Shown piece after piece: positions 52,333-60,990 of a stretch of DNA of 64,000 nucleotides (position 1 is its first letter; every line of letters begins with the position of its first letter). Source of the DNA: Phaeodactylibacter luteus (GTDB lineage: Bacteria; Bacteroidota; Bacteroidia; Chitinophagales; Saprospiraceae); NCBI RefSeq assembly GCF_007993045.1, contig NZ_VOOR01000016.1:1-64000 (forward strand). Direction: 5' to 3'. The notes under the pieces were generated by a model that did not search any database, was not told where the DNA came from, and saw only the letters and a list, made by a program, of their open reading frames with translations. The position numbers and the translations under genes were made by a program.

Positions 52333-52950
52333 ATGAAGCAGCCGTTGCCCATTTCCGCCATCAAGAAGGTATTCCTTAGCCTGGCTTTTCTGCACCTGGC
52401 TTTCGCCGGTTGTGCGCAAGCTGGCTTGCTGGACCGTTTCAACGCCAACCGCCTGCACAAGCAGAAAGTGAGCATGCTCATCCTGGGCAGCTGGGCAGCA
52501 GGCAATATCGCGCTGGGCGGGATCGCCGCATCACAGACTTCGGGGGAGGCTCGGTACTTCCACGGCATGAATGCAGGCTGGAACTTAGTCAACCTGGGCC
52601 TTGCCACCGCAGGATACCTGGCCGCCACTCGTACAGACCCGGCCAGCCTCGGGCTGTTCGAATCTATCGAAGAGCAGCACCGGATACAAAAGATATTCCT
52701 CTTCAACGCAGGGCTCGATGTCGGCTATATGGCCGGAGGGGCTTACCTCATGGAACGGGCACGCCGGGGGGGAGGACAAGCAGACCGGCTGCGGGGCTTT
52801 GGCAAGTCCATCATCCTACAGGGCGCATTCTTATTTGTTTTCGACCTTGGCGCTTACCTCTGGCAGGCCAATGGAAATGCTGAGCTCCAGCCCCTGCTGC
52901 AGGGGCTCTCCTTCTCCGGCCAGTCGGTTGGGCTAAAATGGGCTTTCTGA
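52333..52950 (+). CDS. DUF6992-type membrane protein
   Basis: 205 residues from the ATG at 52333. Signal-like segment about 8-25. The conserved stretch HKQKVSMLILGSWAAGNIAL, then ARYFHGMNAGWNLVNLGLA and the later FNAGLDVGYMAGGAYL, match DUF6992, a four-helix inner-membrane family of Bacteroidota. Function unknown. The next gene starts 63 bp downstream on the same strand. Confidence 0.8.
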   Translation: MKQPLPISAIKKVFLSLAFLHLAFAGCAQAGLLDRFNANRLHKQKVSMLILGSWAAGNIALGGIAASQTSGEARYFHGMNAGWNLVNLGLATAGYLAATRTDPASLGLFESIEEQHRIQKIFLFNAGLDVGYMAGGAYLMERARRGGGQADRLRGFGKSIILQGAFLFVFDLGAYLWQANGNAELQPLLQGLSFSGQSVGLKWAF

Positions 52951-53013
52951 CCCCGATCTGCCCCTATTCGAACATGACTATTTGGTTTTCAGTTATATAG
53001 AAAAACCAAAAGG

Positions 53014-53481
53014 ATGAATAAAATAGCGATCAAATACGGGGTTTTCCTCTTTGCCAGTTTTGTGGGCCTTTTTCTGCTCATGCATGAAGTTGCTCAAATC
53101 CGGGATTACAACCTGAGGGCACTGAACGCTTTTGCCCACTTGGGGCTGATATACGGAGCCATACGGCAATACCGAAGGGAAAACCCTGATAGTGTGAACA
53201 ATTACGTCTCCGGTGTAGTGGCAGGGATGTACGCATCGATAATCGGGGTACTTCCTTTTACAGCTTTTGTGATGTTCTACCTGATCGGCGATACCGCTTT
53301 TATGAATTATATCCAAGATACCATACCTATAGGCACTTACCTCAACCCCTTTACAGCAAGCCTTTTTGTGCTGACAGAGGGCATCGCCGTAAGCTTGATC
53401 GGCTCTTATATCGTCACCCGCGTTATTGACATGAACCTTGTGCGGTCCAATCCAGACTTGCAGGGGGAATACCACGATTAA
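53014..53481 (+). CDS. DUF4199-like membrane protein
   Basis: 155 residues with four hydrophobic segments. It begins IAIKYGVFLFASFVGLFLLM and has the central AIRQYRRENPDSVNNYVSGVVAGMYASIIGVLPF, where DUF4199 members carry a short cytosolic loop with a conserved Gly-rich helix. Function unknown. Possibly co-transcribed with the DUF6992 gene. A terminator follows. Confidence 0.75.
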   Translation: MNKIAIKYGVFLFASFVGLFLLMHEVAQIRDYNLRALNAFAHLGLIYGAIRQYRRENPDSVNNYVSGVVAGMYASIIGVLPFTAFVMFYLIGDTAFMNYIQDTIPIGTYLNPFTASLFVLTEGIAVSLIGSYIVTRVIDMNLVRSNPDLQGEYHD

Positions 53482-53497
53482 GCTGCTGAGCATGAGT

Positions 53498-53531
53498 AAG
53501 CCCTGCAGGGATACAATCCTGCAGGGCTTTT
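53498..53531. terminator. Bidirectional terminator between convergent genes
   Basis: AAGCCCTGCAGG / CCTGCAGGGCTT, 12-bp stem, 8-base loop, then TTT. It serves the DUF4199-like gene (+) and probably the DUF2892 gene (-). Confidence 0.8.
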
Positions 53532-53551
53532 TACCTGGCAAGCGCTAAGCA

Positions 53552-53755
53552 TCAGGAACGTTTGCAGGTATTGATGCCCAAGGGGGCATAAAGCGGGCAG
53601 AAACTGACCAGGCTTGTCAGTACAAACACGCCTGCCAATACCAGCAGTACAATGCCCAATGTGCCAGAAACGGCTCCTGTAAAGTAAAGTGTGGCTACAA
53701 TTGCCGCGATCACAATGCGTATGGTTTTGTCCATACTCCCCATATTCTTGGTCAT
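53552..53755 (-). CDS. YgaP-like small membrane protein (DUF2892)
   Basis: 67 residues from the ATG at 53755. MTKNMGSMDKTIRIVIAAIV is the classic DUF2892 opening. Two hydrophobic segments are followed by FVLTSLVSFCPLYAPLGINT with the conserved FCPLY and GINT. In other genomes it accompanies rhodanese domains or Crp/Fnr regulators; here the Crp/Fnr gene is 6.5 kb away. Role unknown. Confidence 0.9.
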   Translation of the reverse strand: MTKNMGSMDKTIRIVIAAIVATLYFTGAVSGTLGIVLLVLAGVFVLTSLVSFCPLYAPLGINTCKRS

Positions 53756-53852
53756 AACTGGAATTTTTTGATTCCTAGCAAAGCTAAGGGATTCCGCACT
53801 CCCATGCAGGTGACCCAAGTCACCACACTACTATGGCTAGCCCGAGAAAAGA

Positions 53853-54494
53853 TCAGTAGTTGCAGCAAGCATAATGCCCTTGTGCACAACCGATAGAGCA
53901 GCCTTGGGAATTGCCGCCGCCGCCACCTGTGCCCAACATGCTAGCTGCAGCAGAGGTACCGCTGCTCACCCCACAAGAAGTAGCGCTGGCCCCGCCTACA
54001 TCACAGCCATCTGCGACAGCCGTGCCATTGGCCACACAAGCACAGCTGATGGCGGCCACCAGATCGTCTGCAGTAGCAGGGATGCCGAGCTCAAAAACAC
54101 GGCCCAGCCCCAGGCCCAGCCCGATACCTTTCACTTCATAGCTCTCCATCGCTTCATACTCCCTCCCTTTGTACAAGCCCACTACATAATAGAGTACGGG
54201 CTTTTCCCCTGTTATCTTCAGGTACCCTGCCTCCGCATTGACCTCTACCGGATCTGAAATGGCTTTGTCCTCCTTCAGCTTGAGGACGTCACCAGGGTCA
54301 TACACATAAGCAATATCGCCATTGGCCGCATCGTGCAGGACAAACATATTCCCCAGATCGCGCATCGTAAGCCTCCCTTTTTTAGCCGGCTGCCCATAGT
54401 TTGGGAAAGATACCACTGAGCCGCTGACCGCGGCCAGCAACATAAAAACCAAGGACAGGAACGCCCCTTGACCACCAAAATTTAGTGTTTTCAT
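53853..54494 (-). CDS. Exported protein with Cys-rich C-terminal tail
   Basis: 213 residues. Signal peptide about 1-27. The middle (about 35-130) is beta-rich and ends GIGLGLGLGRVFELGIPAT. The last 60 residues are Cys/Gly/Ser-rich: ISCACVANGT, DGCDVGG, TSCGVSSG, a Gly run, then GCSIGCAQGHYACCNY. Tails ending CxxxC..G.YACC occur on small exported proteins across Bacteroidota, but I know of no assigned function. A candidate -7 element (TAGGTTTG) lies at 54525-54532. It follows the DUF4249 gene by 114 bp on the same strand. Confidence 0.7.
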   Translation of the reverse strand: MKTLNFGGQGAFLSLVFMLLAAVSGSVVSFPNYGQPAKKGRLTMRDLGNMFVLHDAANGDIAYVYDPGDVLKLKEDKAISDPVEVNAEAGYLKITGEKPVLYYVVGLYKGREYEAMESYEVKGIGLGLGLGRVFELGIPATADDLVAAISCACVANGTAVADGCDVGGASATSCGVSSGTSAAASMLGTGGGGGNSQGCSIGCAQGHYACCNY

Positions 54495-54608
54495 AAAGTC
54501 GTTGTTTTAGGTTATACAATGTTGCAAACCTATTACTTTTACTTTTACTTTTTAACTTTTTTTTAACACTTACTCCCCCATACAAGCATTGTTTAGTGAA
54601 CTTACCCC

Positions 54609-55535
54609 TCACCGCTTCACCCATACCAACTGTTCATGCCTCGTCACCACCACACCGTAGCCCCCCTCGACATTAGAGGAGTACAGTTGCGGCCTGAACA
54701 ATAATTTCTCTAGAGCATCTGCCGGCCGATCCAAACTACGGACACTTTCGTAAAAAAACTCATGGGCCGCTGCAATGGTAAAACTAATGCTATCCCAGCC
54801 TACTTCCTCTGCCGGCAGCACCATCAGCAATGGGAAAGTGAAACGATCATTGGAAAAACATAAGTCCGGCAGGATAAAGCCTGATCTAAAAAACAGTATA
54901 CCACACTGCTGTTCAATCGACTCCTCAGTATCGATCGAGACAACAGGCTGTCTATTAGGAGCGTTTGTGGAAAAAGGTAAACGTAAATCGAATGGTATTC
55001 GAGGACGATAGGAAGAATAAAAATGAAAAAAATCAGCTGAAGGGTTATTGTCTGTTAAGCTGACCGTAAAGTAGGCAATTTCCGGCATGGACGGATTGTC
55101 CCCTTCTTCGATTGCAGCCAAAGTAGCTGAAATATCCATTTGCAACCTCGGGATAGCCATCAATTCAGAGCGCGCCTCGGGAAACCCCGCTGCATTTGCG
55201 ACCAAGCGGAACGCTTTGCCTAATGGCAGTGGAGTGGAAAGGTCAAGCACGTAGTTGCCTTTCTCCACGTAAGGAACCTGATGCCAGACGCTATCAGCGG
55301 CATCCACTAATTCCACAGTCGCTTCATGCAGCGTATCCCTTCCGTAATACGAAAGCACTCCGTTGGGGTCTTGTGAACGCCCCACAAAGACTTCAATCCT
55401 ATCTCTGGATATAAAACCGTTCAACACGATTTGATCGCCCGGGTAATCCAGCATTATGTCGGGCTCTATCACTTCGCAGCTAAGCAATAACCCTGCTAAA
55501 ACGGAGGCCAGGTATGGGATAACAGACTTTACCAT
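54609..55535 (-). CDS. DUF4249 lipoprotein, TonB-receptor partner
   Basis: 308 residues. Lipobox LLSC (Cys20) followed by EVIEPDIMLDYPGDQIVLNGFIS, the standard DUF4249 opening. A beta-sandwich-like body follows with GRDTLHEATVELVDAADSVW and DRPADALEKLLFRPQLYSSNVEGGYGVVV at its end. DUF4249 proteins pair with TonB receptors and probably act as surface ligand-binding lipoproteins by analogy to SusD. The start codon overlaps the receptor's stop by 7 bases, so translation is likely coupled. Confidence 0.9.
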   Translation of the reverse strand: MVKSVIPYLASVLAGLLLSCEVIEPDIMLDYPGDQIVLNGFISRDRIEVFVGRSQDPNGVLSYYGRDTLHEATVELVDAADSVWHQVPYVEKGNYVLDLSTPLPLGKAFRLVANAAGFPEARSELMAIPRLQMDISATLAAIEEGDNPSMPEIAYFTVSLTDNNPSADFFHFYSSYRPRIPFDLRLPFSTNAPNRQPVVSIDTEESIEQQCGILFFRSGFILPDLCFSNDRFTFPLLMVLPAEEVGWDSISFTIAAAHEFFYESVRSLDRPADALEKLLFRPQLYSSNVEGGYGVVVTRHEQLVWVKR

Positions 55536-57898
55536 GATATATGATAGTTAAGTGCAGGTACAAACTGGAAAATGGCAAGCCGTTCAACTTCCAAAGCCGT
55601 ATCAGTAGAGGTCCTTGATGTTATGCTCTGCGTACCAAAATTCAATGCTACAGCATTAGCCCTGCCGTATACATTGTAAAATCCGAAGACAAGCTTGGCG
55701 TCGCGGCCCTTGCGCTTAGTCGAAAAATGGTATACCACATTTAAATCTAAGCGGTGGTAATCCGGCAGGCGCCCATTATTCCGCTCTGTAAAAACGAAGC
55801 GTAACCGGTTCTCAATCGTACGTGTATAACTCTCCGGGAAGTTAACTGGCACACCGGTTTGGTACACAAAATTTGCTGTGAACTGCCAGTTTTTGCGCCA
55901 GGCATACTCCAGGCTCAGTTCCACATCGTGCGGGCGGTCAAAATCAAAGGGGAACCAGCTACCTGCGTTAATTTCCAGAAACTGCCTTTCACTCCGGCTG
56001 TAGGTATAGGCAACCCAGCCATTTAATTTGCCGATCTGCTTTTCCAGCCACAGTTCCACCCCGTAGGCCCGGCCTTTCCCGCCAACATAAACGTCTTGAA
56101 ACCAGGTATTTTGCATGCTCCCGATGCCCAGCAAAGTGGTATTGTCCCTTTGCTCTACCTGATTGGACATTTGGCGCCAGAAGGCCTCCACACTCCATTG
56201 CCCACCTGACCATGGCCGGGCATGCCGAAGCGCGAAAGTGGAACCAACCTGCGGGCGGGTAAAAGCGGTAGCCGGCAGCCAGTATTCGTAGAACAACGCA
56301 TTGCTGCCGCCTTGTGTAACAGCGCGGTGCAGGGGCTGCACCATTTTACTGTAGCTCAGCTGCCAGGTTTGCTTGTTGCGCTGCCAGGCGGCTGCTGCGC
56401 GGGGCTCCAGTGCAGGAAATAGCAAACTGGTAGTATAGTACGTACTAAAGCGGGCTCCTAACGTAAAATCGATAGCTTTGCTCACCGACCAGGTATCTTC
56501 TGCATAAACCGCAGCTTGTAAAGACCGTGTTGGCCCTCCGTCGAAGCGCTGAGCAGGCTCGCCTTCTTCGGTTATCTCCGTCTTTATGGGATTATTGGAC
56601 TGGTAGATACCTTCCAGCCCCAGGGTAATCCGGTGCTGCGTTAGTTGCCAGTTGTACTCATGGCGGGCACCAAATTCATTGATCGCACCTTTGGTTTTCA
56701 CCCTTGCGGCTATGTTATTCGTACTAGCATCGCGCAGGGAAGCACGGAGACTACTGGAAAAACTATTGAAATTGACCCTCGTACTTACAAAGCCCCGACT
56801 GCCCAGTGGCCGCATGTAGCGCAGCCCCAATGCCCGGTTCCCCCAATTCACCAGCGCATCACTGAATGCTCCGCTTTGCCTGGCCCGGCTGCCCCAGAAA
56901 TCATCTCCTGCGAAAGCGCTAAGGCTCAGCTTAGCGTCCCGTTTGAGCTTCCAGGTTACCTTAGCATTGAAATCATACAAACCGGCAAAAAGTAAATTTT
57001 GCCCGCTCAAATACCTGGGCAGGGTAGCCAAAGTGAGAACACCTGAGTGAGCGAACCGCCCCGCAAGCAGAAAAGTGCCCTTATTTTCAGCAAGCGGCCC
57101 TTCCAATAATAAGCTGGAGTTGATCAGGCCTAAATTGGCTTCCCGCCTTAGCGCTGTGGCATCTCCATCCTTCATCGTTACATCAATGACAGAAGATAGT
57201 CGTCCGCCATACCGGGCGGGGAAAAAGCTTTTGTACGTATCCACCTGCTTGGTCACACCAGGATGGAAAGTAGAAATAAAGCCAAAAAGGTGTCCGCTGT
57301 TATAAATGGTACTGCCGTCAAGAGTGATCAGGTTTTGGTCCACGCTGCCACCACGCACGCTCAGGCCTGCCGTCCCTTCTGTGGTCGGGGCAAAGCCCGG
57401 TAAAAGCATTAAAGACTTGATCAAATCTGGCTCTCCCAGCATGACCGGTATACGCGCCAAAGTTTTGACCGGCATATTGATCTGCCCCGGCATCCGCTTT
57501 TGCAATTTTGCAGCCTTCACTTCCACCGCCGCCAATTCCAATACTTGCAGCGCTACGCTACAGCTACTGTCTCGGGTTAGCGCCAGCGTCAGCGTATCCG
57601 GCGAAAAGCCAATTTGATGAAAAACGACTTGCTGCTGGCTTCTACAAGGTAGGCTTAGGCTGTAATATCCGGCATAGTTCGTTATTACGCCCCTGCCAGT
57701 TTCTAGAGCATAAACACTTGCTCCTACCAACGGCTCTTGCGTAGCGGCATCCGTGAGATAACCGTGCAGAGCACAGTTCTGAGCATGCCCAACCGAAACA
57801 GTAAAACAGAGCAGGATGACACTAAGGCCTGAACAAATACCGGACCTGAACAAGTAGCCCCGGCCCGGCATAGATTGATTCGCTGAGGAAATATTCAT
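55529..57898 (-). CDS. TonB-dependent receptor with carboxypeptidase-like N-terminal domain
   Basis: 789 residues from the ATG at 57898 (a TTG four codons earlier is also open). Signal segment about 22-40. The carboxypeptidase D regulatory-like domain spans about 42-120 (GYLTDAATQEPLVGASVYAL). The plug spans about 135-235 (GLSVRGGSVDQNLITLDGSTIYNSGHLFG), and the 22-strand barrel runs to the C-terminal strand (IFQFVPALNYHISW). Transports an unknown ligand across the outer membrane using TonB energy. Its start lies 15 bp after the preceding lipoprotein stop, and its stop overlaps DUF4249. Confidence 0.93.
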   Translation of the reverse strand: MNISSANQSMPGRGYLFRSGICSGLSVILLCFTVSVGHAQNCALHGYLTDAATQEPLVGASVYALETGRGVITNYAGYYSLSLPCRSQQQVVFHQIGFSPDTLTLALTRDSSCSVALQVLELAAVEVKAAKLQKRMPGQINMPVKTLARIPVMLGEPDLIKSLMLLPGFAPTTEGTAGLSVRGGSVDQNLITLDGSTIYNSGHLFGFISTFHPGVTKQVDTYKSFFPARYGGRLSSVIDVTMKDGDATALRREANLGLINSSLLLEGPLAENKGTFLLAGRFAHSGVLTLATLPRYLSGQNLLFAGLYDFNAKVTWKLKRDAKLSLSAFAGDDFWGSRARQSGAFSDALVNWGNRALGLRYMRPLGSRGFVSTRVNFNSFSSSLRASLRDASTNNIAARVKTKGAINEFGARHEYNWQLTQHRITLGLEGIYQSNNPIKTEITEEGEPAQRFDGGPTRSLQAAVYAEDTWSVSKAIDFTLGARFSTYYTTSLLFPALEPRAAAAWQRNKQTWQLSYSKMVQPLHRAVTQGGSNALFYEYWLPATAFTRPQVGSTFALRHARPWSGGQWSVEAFWRQMSNQVEQRDNTTLLGIGSMQNTWFQDVYVGGKGRAYGVELWLEKQIGKLNGWVAYTYSRSERQFLEINAGSWFPFDFDRPHDVELSLEYAWRKNWQFTANFVYQTGVPVNFPESYTRTIENRLRFVFTERNNGRLPDYHRLDLNVVYHFSTKRKGRDAKLVFGFYNVYGRANAVALNFGTQSITSRTSTDTALEVERLAIFQFVPALNYHISW

Positions 57899-57913
57899 AT
57901 TTTTTATCAAGTT

Positions 57914-58942
57914 CTAAATGCACGGACCCTGAAGTGGGGGTTGCGTATAGCAAGTACCACTATCTGTAACAGGATTTCCTCTGTAGGCATAATGCTCCAT
58001 TGAAAAAGAACCACAAAAACCTCTGCAATCCTCACATTGGAAAACCTCCGTAACAATTTCATTGTCGTTCTCCGCTTGATCAGAAATATTTACAACTGTT
58101 GAGGCACCACCAAGTTCCAACACACTGATGCTGCCCTCATGCCTGATAACAGACATCTCATACTGCCACCATATACCAAAAAGTCGGCGCTGGCCTTTGG
58201 TACGGACATTTCCCGTGAGGTTTCCTGTGAAAATATTAGTACGGTGCTCTAATTCCCCCTTAACTCGCCTGCGCTTTCTTCTGCTTCCACCTTCTTTCCA
58301 TTCGCTACTACAAGTATGTATGTTAGCCCTTGCATTGCTGCCAGAGCGAAAAATAGGAATACGCTGGAAAGTCTCATTATTGAGTAGTTGGCTCTCACTT
58401 TGTGTAAAGAAAGTGTCCTCAGGGACTACTAGTGCAAAATCTCGATAAATCTTGTAAATATCTCCAGCAATTTGGAATAGCGCTTCTTGATTAGCCATGT
58501 ATTGTAGCCCTGGATCATCTACTACCTTTTCATAGGAAACTTCTCCAGAGTCGTCTATAAGCACACCTATGTTGGAATAGGCATCTACTCCTGCAAAAAC
58601 AGCTGCCTCAGATAGTTCTTTAGTAGCAGTCATAAAAGCACTCTTGGAAGATGTAAAGCCTTTCAATTCTTCCAATATAGGTTGTTTTGTGCCATCATTG
58701 ACAATCGATGATCTAATATGATCTGCATCCGCAATTGACTCAAAAATCAGACGGCCATCTTTCAGATAAACATCCCTGCCATAAATGATTAATTTTTCAT
58801 CGAAAGCCGTTACATCGAGATTTGGATGCAAAGTAGAAGCTTTTTTTGATTCCACTAAGGGCTTCCCATTGGCCTCCACAGGTAAAGCATGCTCTTCTTT
58901 ATCACAGCCTGCGAAAACCAGTGTCAATAGTAGGACTACCAT
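57914..58942 (-). CDS. Lipoprotein, first gene of the TonB/DUF4249 cluster, unknown function
   Basis: 342 residues from the ATG at 58942; upstream the frame stays open through a heptanucleotide repeat. The lipobox VFAGC comes only 13 residues after this Met. A CTG at 58957 with AGAAGG before it would give a better signal (KFISMVVLLLTLVFAGC), so the start is uncertain. The mature part has a helical region (about 55-180), a strongly basic patch GGSRRKRRRVKGEL and a C-terminal Cys-rich part (QCEDCRGFCG ... GTCYTQPPLQGPC). I do not recognise the family. It is tightly linked (15 bp) to the receptor gene, so it may process, bind or be the ligand. Confidence 0.65.
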   Translation of the reverse strand: MVVLLLTLVFAGCDKEEHALPVEANGKPLVESKKASTLHPNLDVTAFDEKLIIYGRDVYLKDGRLIFESIADADHIRSSIVNDGTKQPILEELKGFTSSKSAFMTATKELSEAAVFAGVDAYSNIGVLIDDSGEVSYEKVVDDPGLQYMANQEALFQIAGDIYKIYRDFALVVPEDTFFTQSESQLLNNETFQRIPIFRSGSNARANIHTCSSEWKEGGSRRKRRRVKGELEHRTNIFTGNLTGNVRTKGQRRLFGIWWQYEMSVIRHEGSISVLELGGASTVVNISDQAENDNEIVTEVFQCEDCRGFCGSFSMEHYAYRGNPVTDSGTCYTQPPLQGPCI

Positions 58943-59139
58943 TGATATAAACTTCAGATGCCTTCTTCTCAGGAGGGGCCCAATATAGAAGATCGGGAAA
59001 AAGCCAGAGCCGTTTGCCTCTGAAAGCAGGGGGCTGCCTTTCCTGTGACTAAATAGATTTGAAAATCCAGATAGGAACTGTCCGCCTATTGAGCACTTAA
59101 AGAAACTAGCTCGGCAAACCGTTTTAAGCGCTACACTAG

Positions 59140-59216
59140 GCGTGATGCGTGATGCGTGATGCGTGATGCGTGATGCGTGATGCGTGATGCGTGATGCGTG
59201 ATGCGTGATGCGTGAG
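59140..59216. repeat. Heptanucleotide tandem repeat (GCGTGAT)x10
   Basis: Ten perfect units (59140-59209) plus an eleventh with one change (GCGTGAG). It lies about 200-275 bases upstream of the lipoprotein start at 58942. The minus-strand frame across it stays open and would encode RITHHAS repeats. Since 7 is not a multiple of 3, unit loss or gain would shift that frame. Confidence 0.95.
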
Positions 59217-59361
59217 AACATAGCGTTATTTTTTAAAAGGGAAAACAATATTTTATTACACAAATATAAACAATGCCGATATTAAACCAAGACAACAGCG
59301 CTGCATTTTCAAATAAAAAACAAATGTATCCTGTTTTCAAAATAATACACTGTTCGTGCAT

Positions 59362-59484
59362 TCAAGTAATAACTGTAACATCAATATGCGCGCGCACCAG
59401 GCCACTCAGCCCCGAAAAGCCCTTGCGCCTATCCGTGGCAGTACCATAGAGAAAATACCGCTGTGGAGAAGAAAAACTAAGCAT
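59362..59484 (-). pseudogene. IS66-family tnpB fragment (5' end)
   Basis: Reads MLSFSSPQRYFLYGTATDRR, then KGFSGLSGLVRAH, which is the N-terminus of IS66 TnpB (S/Q-R-Y-x-L-Y-x-x-x-T-D-x-R-K-x-F-x-G-L-x-G-L-V). After about 34 residues homology stops and a stop codon follows. It is a relic with no tnpC nearby. Confidence 0.8.
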
Positions 59485-59647
59485 GGTCCAGGTCTTGAAT
59501 GATTTGGGCCAGGGCCGAAATCGACTGACTAAGCAGCCTCCATTCTTTATCCGGCCAACAGATCACCAGTTCGTGTTCTTCAGCAGGCTGGAACTGCCGA
59601 AAACCTGCCCCTTCTCCGGGCATGGGCCAGACAGGCGCCGTTAGTAT
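59477..59647 (-). pseudogene. IS66-family tnpA-like fragment (3' end)
   Basis: The frame ends in a stop that overlaps the tnpB fragment start (ATGCTTAG), as in IS66 operons. The last residues EHELVICWPDKEWRLLSQSI, then LAQIIQDL, resemble the C-terminus of the IS66 accessory protein TnpA (a beta-hairpin then a leucine-rich helix). The 5' part is lost upstream of an in-frame stop at 59648. Confidence 0.6.
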
Positions 59648-59850
59648 TCATAGCATTTGCTCGGGTGGGCGCCTCGCTGCACACAAAAAGCCTTTTTGCT
59701 TAAACCTAAGGTGGCTTGCTCCGCTAATAAAGCCCACCATTTTGTACGCGTGTGCTTGGATTCAAATCTTTGGCTTTACCTAAATGCGGATCCACCCGAA
59801 CCAGCAACCAAGACGCCTTTGCTCGGACGCTTATGCACTATACTCGCCGG

Positions 59851-60134
59851 CCTAGCGCTGCGCAGGGGTTTAAGAGCTGTTCGGATTTTACCCTTCGAGC
59901 TGCTCTTGCCAACTTTTGTCCTGCTCTTCGTTGTTTTTCGGTCATGTAGCTAGGCTATTGGATTCAAGAATGGGGCCCTTTGTCCCATTCTTGAATATAA
60001 AACGCCTCGATCAGGGCAAAATTTGGCTGCGTTCGCTCCAAAAGCAAAATCTGAACAGCTCTAAGCCCGATAGGGCCGAGCGGACAGCGAGCCCCGCAGC
60101 ATAGCGGCACCTGCCACCGGGCAGGGGCAGGCCC
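59851..60134 (-). repeat. R5 GC-rich structured repeat, copy g, interrupted by R6
   Basis: Right-end sequence AGCGCTGCGCAGGGG is at 59855-59869. The rest of the repeat (GGGCCGAGCGGACAGCGAGC and onward) resumes at 60065. The 195 bases in between are the separate element R6. Confidence 0.75.
59870..60064. mobile_element. R6 palindromic element inserted in an R5 copy
   Basis: 195 bp with inverted ends TTAAGAGCTGTTCGGATTTT and (reversed) TTAGAGCTGTTCAGATTTTG. In the centre is a 13-bp perfect hairpin ATTCAAGAATGGG / CCCATTCTTGAAT. No ORF of note. With the IS66 remnants and the heptanucleotide repeat it explains most of the 1.3-kb gene-free interval 58943-60249. Confidence 0.7.
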
Positions 60135-60249
60135 ATCACGCGAAGCAAGCTGGGCAGGCCTAAAGAAACGACAACCTGGATAGCGCCTAAGGGCACTAGC
60201 AACTGGCAATGAGCAGGCCAGCCCTATCACCTTTCCACCTCTCCCTAAA

Positions 60250-60888
60250 TCAGCACACTTCAAGTGCCCCATCTCCCAGGCTGCGCACCAGCCCTTCTGC
60301 CTCGAGCTTTTTCAGGGTACGGGTGATGACTTCCCGGACAGTGCCAAGGTCTTCTGCCAGCTCCCGGTGGGTCACCTCTACGATGCGGTGCCCTGTGAGG
60401 CGGCAACGCTCCTGAAGATAGGAGAGCAAGCGTTCGTCGAGCCGGTGGAAAAGCACCTGCCCAATATTGTCTACCAAGCCAGCATAGCGCTGCTGATACT
60501 GACGGAAAAACAGCAGGTTCAGAACGGGGTAATCGCGCAGTAATTGGGGGATATCATCACTTGAGATCAGCAGCAGAGCCGTGTCCTCCTCCGCCTCTGC
60601 CACAATCTGACTAGGCTTCCCTTCCAGTACGGCACTAAAGGACATGACGCAGCTCTCTTCAGGGCGGATGTAGTACAGCAGCAACCGCCGGTCATCCATC
60701 GTCAGGTATACCTTTACCCTGCCCGACAGCACCACCGGGACCGCACGCACATACTGCCCTACCTGCAAAAGGGTAGCCCCAGCTGGCAATTCTGCCAGCC
60801 GGCCTTCCCGCAGCAGGTGCTCTTGCAGTTCTGCAGGCAGCGCTTTCAAGCAGCGCCTTACCCAAGCCGATTTATCTGCTGATACCAT
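60250..60888 (-). CDS. Crp/Fnr-family transcriptional regulator
   Basis: 212 residues. A cNMP-binding-like beta-roll (about 25-125: GATLLQVGQYVRAVPVVLSG, VKVYLTMDDRRLLLYYI) is followed by a C-helix and a winged helix (about 150-210) with recognition helix THRELAEDLGTVREVITRTL. The single Cys80 (ESCVM) cannot support an Fnr-type iron-sulphur cluster. The FHRLDERLLSYLQER block is typical of the Bacteroidota branch that often sits with DUF2892 genes and responds to redox or growth state. Target genes unknown. Confidence 0.92.
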   Translation of the reverse strand: MVSADKSAWVRRCLKALPAELQEHLLREGRLAELPAGATLLQVGQYVRAVPVVLSGRVKVYLTMDDRRLLLYYIRPEESCVMSFSAVLEGKPSQIVAEAEEDTALLLISSDDIPQLLRDYPVLNLLFFRQYQQRYAGLVDNIGQVLFHRLDERLLSYLQERCRLTGHRIVEVTHRELAEDLGTVREVITRTLKKLEAEGLVRSLGDGALEVC

Positions 60889-60990
60889 TTTTTGCCCGCA
60901 AGATAAAATAGTCGGCGCTGATAAAGTAGGCCCAGCACAAAGTTTTGCCCCCTTCCGAAAAACCAGAAAGGGGCTTTGCTGCTCAGCGGT

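Noticed and set aside
59140-59216. CRISPR array
   Set aside because: The unit is 7 bp with no spacers; it is a simple tandem repeat.
59477-59623. 48-residue stand-alone small protein
   Set aside because: Its C-terminus and its stop/start overlap fit an IS66 tnpA remnant better than an independent gene.
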